From positions 558,001 through 622,000 of the forward strand of contig NZ_JARHUJ010000004.1 of NCBI RefSeq assembly GCF_029223285.1: a DNA stretch of 64,000 nt, given 5' to 3'. Position numbers and translations under genes: made by a program. Shown here in pieces: positions 45,778 to 54,200 of the stretch (position 1 is its first letter; each line of letters opens with the position of its first letter). The notes under the pieces were generated by a model, which made no database searches, was not told the DNA's origin, and was given only the letters and a program-made list of their open reading frames with translations. Source of the stretch: Paraflavitalea sp. CAU 1676 (GTDB lineage: Bacteria; Bacteroidota; Bacteroidia; Chitinophagales; Chitinophagaceae).

Positions 45778-45827
45778 TAAAAAGAGAAGAAGCTGATTTA
45801 CAAAGATATACGACCGAAACGGTTATC

Positions 45828-45840
45828 CCGTCCGGTCCGC
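45828..45840. repeat. Attachment core copy 2 (junction of elements 1 and 2)
   Basis: CCGTCCGGTCCGC, identical to the tRNA-Asp 3' end; one more base upstream (C) also matches copy 1. There is no tRNA body here, as expected for an internal junction of a tandem array. Confidence 0.88.
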
Positions 45841-45842
45841 TC

Positions 45843-45874
45843 AAAAGGGTTATCAGCAATGGTAACCCTTTTTT
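45843..45874 (+). terminator. Terminator at the left end of element 2
   Basis: AAAAGGGTTATCA pairs with TGGTAACCCTTTT, GCAA loop, then T residues. When element 2 alone occupies the tRNA gene this would end tRNA-Asp transcription. Confidence 0.82.
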
Positions 45875-45902
45875 GTTTTTACTCCACTTTACTTTTAGCA
45901 TA

Positions 45903-45924
45903 TTGATTTTCAGTTTTTAGCAAC
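45903..45924 (+). repeat. Conserved left-end box of element 2
   Basis: Identical over 22 bases to 27478-27499 of element 1, at matching distance from the attachment core. Confidence 0.6.
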
Positions 45925-45987
45925 ATTCTGAGACGCTAGTCGCAGCGTAACTTTATTCTGCTTGGATTTTACGTTACGTCCGAAAAA

Positions 45988-46018
45988 ACGGGACGAATAA
46001 CGGGACGAAAACGGGACG
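45988..46018 (+). repeat. Three ACGGGACG direct repeats, likely arm sites of integrase 2
   Basis: ACGGGACG at 45988, 46000 and 46011 (spacing 12 and 11 bp), 27 bases before the integrase start. Number, phasing and position match the ACTCGACC set of element 1, but the sequence differs. Confidence 0.68.
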
Positions 46019-46044
46019 GATTTTAAGAACAAAAAACCAAGCAT

Positions 46045-47430
46045 ATGTCTCAATTAATTTATCCAACCTGCGACAAAAAGCGCATCAGAAAAATCGATGG
46101 AACTAGCAAAGTGTATCTTCAGTATAACTTCAATTCTGATATCAGACCATTGCTAGATACAAATATTTCCATTCCTCCGCAATATTGGGATAGGGTCACC
46201 AGGCGGGTTAATCATAAACTACCAAACGATTGTGGGAGCTATAAGGAGTTAAATAAGGAAATCAAACGACAAGAAGATCTAGCCCGCGACTTAGTTAGGC
46301 TTGGGATTCGGATGAAGGTTGTGGACATGGTAGCGTTTGTAAAGCAATTCTACAACCCTGAGCTTGACGTAACGGACCTTACTTTAAAGAAGGAATTATT
46401 TGAAAGACTATCAAAAAGTCCAGAAGAAAGAAACAATGATGACCTATTTTTCCAACTAGAAGAATATATAAAAGCCAAAAAGGGGCGTGTGTCCGACAAG
46501 ACGATAAATATTTTTGAGCAGGTCGGTCAACATCTCAGAGCGTTTGAAAAACATTCAGGTTCTAAAGTTTGCTTTGAAGCTCTGGATTTTAATTTTTACG
46601 ATGCTTATACCAGGTTTCTAACCTTCGAATATGTGCAAGAGCGGAGAAAAACACCTGTTATTGGTTTAAAGCAAAATTCAATAGCAAAGACCATTAAGCA
46701 GCTCCGAATATTTGTGAAGGATAGAATCAAGCGAAAAATTATCGCTCCCATCGATTTGTCGGACTTCAAATCCCAAGAAGAAAATACAGACGCTATCTAT
46801 CTAAATTTTGACGAAATCCGAAAGTTATACAACCTTGATTTGAATAATTCTCCTGTCCTGGCTCAATATCGGAGGATTTTCATTGTCGCTTGCTTAACGG
46901 GGTTACGCTTCTCAGATTTCTCCACGATCACCCCCGAAAATATTGTCGGCGAAAAATTCATTTTAAAGCGCCAGGAAAAATCGGACAGCCCTGTGATGGT
47001 TCCGCTACGAGAGGAAGCTAAACAATTGCTGCTGGAGTATTTTGAGAACAAGGGCGTAGTCCATATCACAAACCCTGATCTAAATGCCAATGTAAAAGTG
47101 ATAGGAAGGATGGCAGGGATAACAGATTCGGTTACGTTCAGCTACAAAAAGGGCGCGCAAACCATAAAGGACACCAGAGCAAAGTGCGATTGGATTTCGA
47201 CACACACTGCCCGGCGATCATTCTGTACCAATGAATTTCTGGCAGGAACGCCGATTAAGCTAATAATGAAGATTAGCGGTCATAAAAAGGAGAAAGATTT
47301 CTATAGATATATACGTATTACGGAAAAGGAAGCTGCCTTGTTGATCGAGCGTATATGGCTGGCAAGAGATGGAATGCAACCGCTAACCATGGTGACAAGT
47401 GAGCCTGGGGAAGCTAAAGATACCGTTTGA
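46045..47430 (+). CDS. Tyrosine site-specific integrase of element 2
   Basis: A 461-residue integrase, homologous along its length to the element 1 enzyme; the catalytic domains share long identical runs such as ACLTGLRFSDFST and HTARRSFCTNEFLAGTP. The catalytic residues are complete: Arg in TGLRFSD, His-x-x-Arg in HTARRSF, His in ISGHKKEKDF, Tyr in FYRYIRI. The N-terminal arm-binding part differs more, in keeping with the different arm repeats upstream. It should recombine the same tRNA-Asp site. Confidence 0.95.
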   Translation: MSQLIYPTCDKKRIRKIDGTSKVYLQYNFNSDIRPLLDTNISIPPQYWDRVTRRVNHKLPNDCGSYKELNKEIKRQEDLARDLVRLGIRMKVVDMVAFVKQFYNPELDVTDLTLKKELFERLSKSPEERNNDDLFFQLEEYIKAKKGRVSDKTINIFEQVGQHLRAFEKHSGSKVCFEALDFNFYDAYTRFLTFEYVQERRKTPVIGLKQNSIAKTIKQLRIFVKDRIKRKIIAPIDLSDFKSQEENTDAIYLNFDEIRKLYNLDLNNSPVLAQYRRIFIVACLTGLRFSDFSTITPENIVGEKFILKRQEKSDSPVMVPLREEAKQLLLEYFENKGVVHITNPDLNANVKVIGRMAGITDSVTFSYKKGAQTIKDTRAKCDWISTHTARRSFCTNEFLAGTPIKLIMKISGHKKEKDFYRYIRITEKEAALLIERIWLARDGMQPLTMVTSEPGEAKDTV

Positions 47431-48136
47431 GATTAAGTGCCGATAAAATTTGCAACTTACAAAGGCGTTTACTTTCATTTTGTTTTCGGTGCAAGTTGAA
47501 TGGCCAATTGAAGTCAAAGAGCAGACTGGTATCCAAATATTTTAAAGGGGTATTACATATGTTAATCGTTGAGATGTTAGAAGTCGATTGTGTTTACAAA
47601 TAGATTGCGTTTAGAATGCCTTCGCACAATCAGGGTCCTGCTCTGCTGGATAAAGAATTATACTCATTGATATATCACTATCAACTGCAGTTCATGCTAA
47701 AGAATCACGGGCACCAGCACAACGGAGAAGCCGTGGTCGATTGCCGCTTTTTTATCTAACTGAGGCGGGGGGCCTATCTTTGAGAGGTAACTTGCAAGTA
47801 AATGGAGTTTTGTATGGCTCGGTCGGAAGCCATGCGGCTGGACTGATCTCGGAAAGGGTTGTGTTCGATAGCAAGCTACTTCAACAGCTTTTTGATCAGT
47901 CCAAAAATATTCCCGTTGATATTATGTCAGTGGTTTATGATCACCTCGATAAGCGGCTAAGCTTATCGACACTAAAGTTGAAAACAATTGCACTGGCTCT
48001 CGCATTTGTTTGCCAGAGTGTATACAACTAACCATTATTTCTTACAAGCATTGCACCGATCGGGACAATAAGCACATGCAGGACATATAGACTTATATGT
48101 TAGCTAGCTGTCTATTACGGCGATGATGGGCCAGTA
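47431..48136. other. Region between integrase 2 and the nuclease operon
   Basis: About 700 bases without a convincing gene. A TTG-started 96-codon plus-strand frame (47741-48031) has a plausible helical C-terminus but no recognised family. It could be a remnant. No clear promoter or terminator. Confidence 0.35.
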
Positions 48137-48796
48137 TCACCGATTTTCCTTTGCTATTTTATCGACTATGTCCACAAGTTTTTCAACAGTATTTTTGTCT
48201 AAGTCAGATGACTGATAGCCATGAACAACTTGATTACGTATTTCAAATAGATTTTCTAGTGTCCTTAACTCTGGAAGTGAAATATATCCAAAAGAGAATA
48301 ATGTCTTTATAAGTGTTAAAGGGTTTCTATTCTTTAGATTCTTCTTATCGTTCAGAAGTAATTGTCTTGATAGGCTTTCTAAATAACTCCAGGTAAGTAC
48401 AAAAGCTGCATTATAATGTTTTAACTTACTAAGCTCTTTTATTTCCTTTAAAAGTTTGTCAAGATTATTTATTTGCAAGCCTTCTAGTAGTGGTCTGCCT
48501 TTGGATTCTGTTTCTTGCTTTGATGAGGTTATAATTAATTCAAATCTCCAACCACTTTTTTCATTGATAACATCAGCAACATTCTTAAGTCGCTCAATAG
48601 CTGAAATGTCTGCTCTTGACTTGACTTCAATAACTACCGTTTCTGATTTATTCGAAGCGATAATATCAGGTTGATAGTTTTTGATAAATTCTGGTATGTC
48701 TTTCCCTTTAGGTTCAATAATTACATTGTAACCTTTCTTCTCGTAGTCACGAGCCACTTGCTTAATTCTGCTTATTTCAGTTGTTTTTGTTTCCAT
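48137..48796 (-). CDS. Restriction endonuclease-like / HEPN fusion protein
   Basis: 219 residues from the ATG at 48796, one base after the RusA stop (a start at 48811 would add five residues and overlap). The N-terminal domain has the PD-(D/E)XK nuclease signature: D44 in YQPDIIAS and E57-V-K59 in VVIEVKSRADIS. The C-terminal helices (about 125-215) end in R187-N-Q-V-V-H192, a HEPN R-x4-H motif. This two-domain layout, reminiscent of AHJR-type REase-HEPN proteins, occurs in defence islands. It could cut DNA and RNA, or use HEPN as a sensor. It is the last gene of the minus-strand operon. Confidence 0.72.
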   Translation of the reverse strand: METKTTEISRIKQVARDYEKKGYNVIIEPKGKDIPEFIKNYQPDIIASNKSETVVIEVKSRADISAIERLKNVADVINEKSGWRFELIITSSKQETESKGRPLLEGLQINNLDKLLKEIKELSKLKHYNAAFVLTWSYLESLSRQLLLNDKKNLKNRNPLTLIKTLFSFGYISLPELRTLENLFEIRNQVVHGYQSSDLDKNTVEKLVDIVDKIAKENR

Positions 48797-48797
48797 T

Positions 48798-49199
48798 TTA
48801 AATCTCTTCAAAGTTACCAGATAATACTACTTTCACATGAACGAAGTCTGCATTCATCATAAATCCGTCGGCCATTGCTCTTGAAAGCCCTTTAACTTTA
48901 AATGAACCGGTGATATTTCTTTTTTTGGTAATGGAGTCTGTTAATTGGTCATCGTCATTATATACCAAACCAATAAGTGCATCTTGAATAGGCTTGACAA
49001 TGTTGTCTACATCAGGGGCTGCATTTTCATAAAAGTTTGTCACGATAATTGTCAGTTGTTCTCCTGATGGCGGGTCACCTGCTGGCCAATATGCTTGGGC
49101 AGCTTGCCTCACCCTTTGCTTCCATGCTTGCAACCTTTGTCTATTTTTAGTTTGTTGCGAAACAGGAGGGCCTTGTACTATAAAATCAAATGGTATCAT
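48798..49199 (-). CDS. RusA family Holliday junction resolvase
   Basis: A 133-residue RusA-like endonuclease. RusA enzymes are dimers that cut four-way DNA junctions and are typical of prophages. The catalytic acidic motif is DVDNIVKPIQDALIGLVYND (D63, D65, K69, D73), followed by D82-D84. All expected residues are present. It is unusual to find it within an operon of defence-like genes; it may process DNA intermediates for the neighbouring nuclease. The start is 57 bases after the winged-helix gene stop. Confidence 0.9.
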   Translation of the reverse strand: MIPFDFIVQGPPVSQQTKNRQRLQAWKQRVRQAAQAYWPAGDPPSGEQLTIIVTNFYENAAPDVDNIVKPIQDALIGLVYNDDDQLTDSITKKRNITGSFKVKGLSRAMADGFMMNADFVHVKVVLSGNFEEI

Positions 49200-49256
49200 G
49201 AAATTATGAGGTTCGTTGTCGGATACACCTAACGATCGGGATTTACGATTTAGGGT

Positions 49257-50609
49257 TTATTCCAGGAGTTTGTTGAGTACGGGTTTAATTCCATCAGCAA
49301 TTGGTTCAGACATGATTGAACTCACTACGCCACCCGCCGTCATGTCTGCGATTTTCGCAGCGAGAAGACGTCTCCAATCTTTCTTCTTCAAACCATAAAG
49401 GTCTTTCAATTCGCTAAACTCCTGCATCATGTCATCATAAGTAAATTCCTGGCTTAGCGTTACTTTCTTCATCATTTCCATCAGAAGATCAAGCTTTTCA
49501 TTTAATGACTCTCGTTCACTTTTAGAGAAATAGTCATGACCGTTCCCATTGACTGCTTCAGTCTTTTTTTGCAGGTAATATTGAATTCCTTCAAAATGAA
49601 GATAGGTATAGAAGATACTCTCACTGCCTCCGACGTCTATTGATAGCAGGATAGTAGAGTTCTCCTTATAGCTTGATTCATTAAAAAGGTTGATATAATA
49701 TCTTGCCAACTCTAAGCAAAGGCTTATATCTAATTTAGGTAAACCGGTTGCAAGAGCAATTTCGTCAATGGGAATATTGCGCACTTCGCCATTGTTCAAA
49801 ATCATTTTCCGTATGGCATTGATCACGATATTGATTTGATCAATAATGCGGTTATTGCCTTCGAGGGCAACGACTCCAAGAATCCTAATGGTCGCACCAT
49901 CGCTGGACATTAATCGATCATCTACAGCAGCAGTTTTAAAGGTGGTAGGAATTTGGGAGTTAAGTTTTGCCCACAATTGGCGATAGGTGAATCTTTCTCC
50001 CTTTACAGTGAATTTATAGAGTTCGGAAAGCCATAGGCGTTCAGACTCCTTCAAAACAGGAATATCTAAATCGCCGGTTGTTGAATTTGAATGGGGCGCA
50101 CTATTAGTTTGCTGTGTTGGACTGAGGTTGGGGTTACGACGCTTATAAAAGGCCTTACCTGTATCATTGATAATATACCATTGATATTGGTCATCGATAT
50201 AGGGCTTTAACCGGTATAATGATTGCAAGAGATTGCCATCGTTTATAGCCTTGCCATGTTGTGGCGCCATCGTCTTGAGTATTTCGGGAAAGTCTTCAAG
50301 TCGTACAAAATCGTTACGGTTGTATAAAAATCCAATGAGGGCTAAGTCATAGTCATCAAAAACTAGGTTATGAATAAATTCTAGTTCTCTTTGTTCAAGG
50401 TCTTCGATATAGTTTTTCCCGGAATCTGAAATTTGCAGCCGGTTGCCTTCGATGGATACATAGCCTTCGGACTTTAATCGTTCTATTACTTCTGTGCCAG
50501 AGACATCTTTATACCCCAACATTTGGGATTTTATGTCGCCAGTTGAGATATCATATTTCCTTGTTGCCATGTATTTTAGAAAGTGGATAATAAAAGCATT
50601 AAGGGTCAT
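49257..50609 (-). CDS. Winged-helix-containing protein of unknown function
   Basis: A 450-residue protein I do not recognise. Residues 5-70 look like a winged helix (FIIHFLKYMATRKYDISTGD, then VIERLKSEGYVSIEGNRLQI). Residues 75-160 may hold a second one (ALIGFLYNRNDFVRLEDFPE). A Ser/Thr/Asn-rich linker (about 162-185) separates a C-terminal helical part with several Met-rich helices and an amphipathic tail. It starts one base after the GGCT-like stop codon, so it is certainly part of the same operon. It may be a regulator or a nucleic-acid adaptor; this is inference. Confidence 0.6.
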   Translation of the reverse strand: MTLNAFIIHFLKYMATRKYDISTGDIKSQMLGYKDVSGTEVIERLKSEGYVSIEGNRLQISDSGKNYIEDLEQRELEFIHNLVFDDYDLALIGFLYNRNDFVRLEDFPEILKTMAPQHGKAINDGNLLQSLYRLKPYIDDQYQWYIINDTGKAFYKRRNPNLSPTQQTNSAPHSNSTTGDLDIPVLKESERLWLSELYKFTVKGERFTYRQLWAKLNSQIPTTFKTAAVDDRLMSSDGATIRILGVVALEGNNRIIDQINIVINAIRKMILNNGEVRNIPIDEIALATGLPKLDISLCLELARYYINLFNESSYKENSTILLSIDVGGSESIFYTYLHFEGIQYYLQKKTEAVNGNGHDYFSKSERESLNEKLDLLMEMMKKVTLSQEFTYDDMMQEFSELKDLYGLKKKDWRRLLAAKIADMTAGGVVSSIMSEPIADGIKPVLNKLLE

Positions 50610-50610
50610 A

Positions 50611-51216
50611 TTATTGATTTCGGTTTGTTCGACAAAAATTATAGGCCTCTTCGAGATTGGATGCGCCTGTTAAATGCAGTATTTGCTGTTCGTAATCGTT
50701 GGAGAGAGCCGTTTTAATGCCGTTTCTACGTGCTGTCATTAAATAGTTGATGCCATCCATCCTGTTAGCTCCGGCAGGACTACTTGCGCTTTGGATCGCG
50801 AACTCTGCGAGGGTATGAGGTGTCAGGTTGGGTATGTTTGAGCCAATGCGGGTGAAGAGAACAGTTTGTACGTCTTCGAATTCAGATAAGCTATCAATAA
50901 GCACTGTATTTATTGTAATAGCTTCATCAGCCGGCCTCCGGTAATTGCGCCTGGTTTGCCGGGTTTCTCTTTGATATAAAATATCAGCAGCCTGCTCAAA
51001 AGTAGTATCGGGCTGTAGTACCAGTATCTGTGCTCTGCTACCTTTGCCATGGGCAACGGGTATTAAGGTCGGTGCGTTATCCCTGGTGCTGCTTGTCCTT
51101 GCAAACTCAATGGGGAATGGAGTTGTGGTAGTGATCCGGCGAATAGACAAATTCAGGATTTTTTGACCGGGATCTTCGATCAAAGAGCCGTACGCTAAAA
51201 TTCCAATGGTATTCAT
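50611..51216 (-). CDS. Gamma-glutamylcyclotransferase-fold protein
   Basis: A 201-residue protein whose N-terminus GILAYGSLIEDPG (residues 5-17) carries the YGSLxxxxG substrate-binding signature of the GGCT fold. A beta-rich core follows (IEFARTSSTRDNAPTLIPV, then SRAQILVLQP) and a helix with an acidic residue (ILYQRETRQ), the likely catalytic Glu. GGCT enzymes cyclise gamma-glutamyl amines or lyse epsilon-amides. It sits 14 bases after the giant PRTase-nucleosidase gene, so a joint metabolic or modification role is likely. The C-terminal 50 residues are extra. Confidence 0.72.
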   Translation of the reverse strand: MNTIGILAYGSLIEDPGQKILNLSIRRITTTTPFPIEFARTSSTRDNAPTLIPVAHGKGSRAQILVLQPDTTFEQAADILYQRETRQTRRNYRRPADEAITINTVLIDSLSEFEDVQTVLFTRIGSNIPNLTPHTLAEFAIQSASSPAGANRMDGINYLMTARRNGIKTALSNDYEQQILHLTGASNLEEAYNFCRTNRNQ

Positions 51217-51230
51217 AAGAAATTGCTATC

Positions 51231-54200
51231 TCAATCAAGGTAATTTGATTTAAAAATTTCCACAAGAACTTTCATGGCATTTTTTGAGGCAGCCAATCTC
51301 CATTCATTTTTCTTTTCCATATCCGCCTTATCGGAAATCCCCCTGATGATCATTATTCCCCGGGCTCTTCTGGAATAACTAAGGCCGTCTTCATAAAACT
51401 GTTGGGCTGCGCCACCTGCCTCAGTTTCAACCGCGAGGGTCTTGTCGTTGACTGCTAAGAGCCATATCCTTTCTTCTGCCTCTTTAAATTTGATCACAGC
51501 TTCACCAGTTCCAATGGGGCCACAGAAACTTGTAAATGTATTTGAGGGGCTATTTTCTGATGCAGCAAATGATGGTTCTTCACTCTTGTTCTCATGGTGA
51601 TACCTCCTTATAAATTCTTTCGTCCAGGCATTCATTTTGAAAGAGTCCATTCTGTGATTTGTTCCGTTTTCGGTTTCAGCTCTCTTGTCGTAGTAATATG
51701 TGCTGTCACCGATTGCAACGTCGCCAATCTGCAAATCTTTGTGTATTGAACCTGCGATGCCTAATAGAACAATGACAGTCGGGTTAAACTCCTCAGATAA
51801 AGCATTGTACGCTGAGATAACGGAACGGTTTCCTTGCTCAACTGCCTGTACCGTTGCGACTTCAAGACTCTTGCCATTTTTATCTTTTATCTCGCCAAAA
51901 TAATAAGTCCGTGCTGATTGAGTCCCTCGTTTTTCAGCAAAGGTGTTGTTCTCTTTAAAATAATCTGTAACCGCTGCCAGTTCCTCGGCAACAATCGTGA
52001 TGATTCCAATGTCCATAAGATTTTTTATTGGTTCGACTTTCGATTTTGTAAAATGATTTGATCTAAAAGTGATATTATAAGGTGTGGCGATGGTCATGTT
52101 CTTTTTACCTGCAGGGTTATGCTCAACGAAGCCCGATAGTTCACTTTTAATTTCATCTTCTATTGACGCTTTATTCGATTCTGAGCTTGTGAAATATATT
52201 AATTCATGTCCCACCAAGGGTTTGAATTTACTTTTTAACAGCTCCTTGGCGACATCCCAGAACAAAGGGGCATAACATTGATTCGATGAAACTTTCTTAA
52301 TAATCCGAAAAGCATCCAGGTGAAAGAAAAAAGTAAATTTCAACGTAGCATTATTATCCAGAGCTTCGGCCATTCTGGCACTTAATCGAAGAAGCCACCT
52401 TCTCGAATTCTTTCCCTGTGAGCATATCCAAATGCCTGTCTTAATCGCTGAAAATTGTATAGGTATTTCAAATAAATAGGTTTGATCCTGTTTTTTAGCC
52501 TCTATCCCTAATTGATGAATTACCTTTTTAAATTTGGCCGCTATCTGCTTTTTAGGGATATTGAAGTTCTTGAAATCGACTACAAGGGCATGATCATAAT
52601 AGGAGATCCTTTCAATTTTTCCGAAGCTACTTGCTATCGCATCCACTTCCGATAAAACTTGCCTGCCAGTCTGAAAGTTTTCTTTTATTTTTTCAGTGGA
52701 GAAAATATATAGGTCTTCTTTTTTTAATTCACTTGTTCTATACCTTTCAATCGCCCTGTCATAAACGTGTTTCAGGTTTATATGTAAATTAGGCAGGAAC
52801 TCTTTTGTTTTCTTTAAAATGTCCTGTGATTCAGTATTGGCCTCAGTTTCCCTGAACTGGTTTAGGCTTTTGGAAAATGATAGTTCTATCAAATTAATAT
52901 AGAACCTGGTGGAGAATAGAAGATTTGCCAATCTGTTAATTAACTCAATTACTTGCGGATTTGCAGATCCAAGGCTTGTTTCTTTGCCGGTAGTGGGCCA
53001 AAAACTTTTCCAAACTTCGCTATACAATTCATTAGGAAATGACTTTGCTGCTTTTTCAATTGCTTTCCAGGGAATACCCGCCATAAAACTCTCGAACTTC
53101 CAGGTCCCGCTGTTGATAGCGGTGAAAGCTCTTTGTTTTCTTAGTTTAGAGAACTGGTCACCATTATTATCCGGATATGGGTTGAAATATTTTTGTTCCT
53201 GGAATAGATAAAATCCCTGGAATATATTTATTTCAGCAGCTAATGCACCCATTAAATCAATTACATAAGGGCATGTTGATAAAAGAACTAATTCATCAAG
53301 GCTTAACCTGGATTTGCGAGGATTCATTAGATTGCCTACTACCAGGCCCAGCTGATTGGCATGATTAAGCCCGCTGGTATCTACGCCGGATTTGGGGCTT
53401 TCAGTTAAGGTATAGAAATCTTCAAACTTATCTCTATGCAAATAACCCGCTTCTTCCAATAGATGTGTCAATGAACGATCAAAGTTTACCTTATAAAGAC
53501 TTTTATCAAAGGAGCCTACGACCGCACCATGCAAATAATATCTTATTCCAACTGTACTGAATTCACTTAGGGGATTGGTGGAAATAGTCAAAAAGTCCTT
53601 TTCAATGCCTACCCGAATTAATAGTACCAATAATTTTTCAACTATTGTGTGCGGCAAATTATTATTCCCATACTCCTTAGTGAATTTTTCAAGCATTGAA
53701 ACACATAAGCGAATCTCATTTTCAGAAAACTCCACATCCTCGCCATGACGAAAAGCCCGGTATATAAGGCCCTTATTTACATATGTTATTGGAACGACAG
53801 CTCCTTTGTCAATATAAAGGTCCAGAAAGTAGGAAACGAGCTTGCCGGGATTAATTTGGGTCGAGATTCCCGATAAGAAGGATTTTAAGTCGCCAATAGA
53901 ATAGCCCTGGTTAAGTCTGTTGATCGTGCTTTTATATTCCTCGTCCTCAAAAGCCTTAATGCCGAGTTCCTTGACAAGCCTTCTTGCTTTCAATTCTTTG
54001 TCACGGTACAAATCAAGAAATGGTTTTGATAATTTATGTAGCGCCACTCCTTCCTCAAACGTATTTTCTTCTGATTGTACTATCAGCGGCTCAGTTTGAT
54101 GAGCAAATTGTATATTCAAATCTACAAAACTAATTTTTCTATTGTCGGATGCGATTCTGATAGCATCAGTGATAGGGGGTGGAAAAAGAAAATTTATGTT

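Larger units (their letters stand above)
27404..45840. mobile_element. Element 1: mobilisable integrative element in tRNA-Asp
   Basis: An 18.4-kb segment bounded by identical 13-bp tRNA-end repeats. It carries a tyrosine integrase next to the left end, an excisionase-like HTH protein, a relaxase with MobC and a candidate oriT. A primase-like protein, AbiE and a cargo region (40.4-45.5 kb) are also present. No type IV secretion genes are visible, so it would be mobilisable in trans rather than self-transmissible. Composition is clearly more AT-rich than the host flanks, especially beyond 40 kb. Confidence 0.88.
45499..46044. other. Junction region between element 1 and element 2
   Basis: No gene. 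It contains the right arm repeats of element 1, the middle attachment core, the element 2 terminator hairpin, the conserved left-end box and the element 2 arm repeats, listed separately. Confidence 0.7.

Noticed and set aside
47741-48031. 96-codon TTG-started frame in element 2
   Set aside because: The C-terminal half looks faintly protein-like, but there is no recognised family, promoter or partner, so I did not call a gene.
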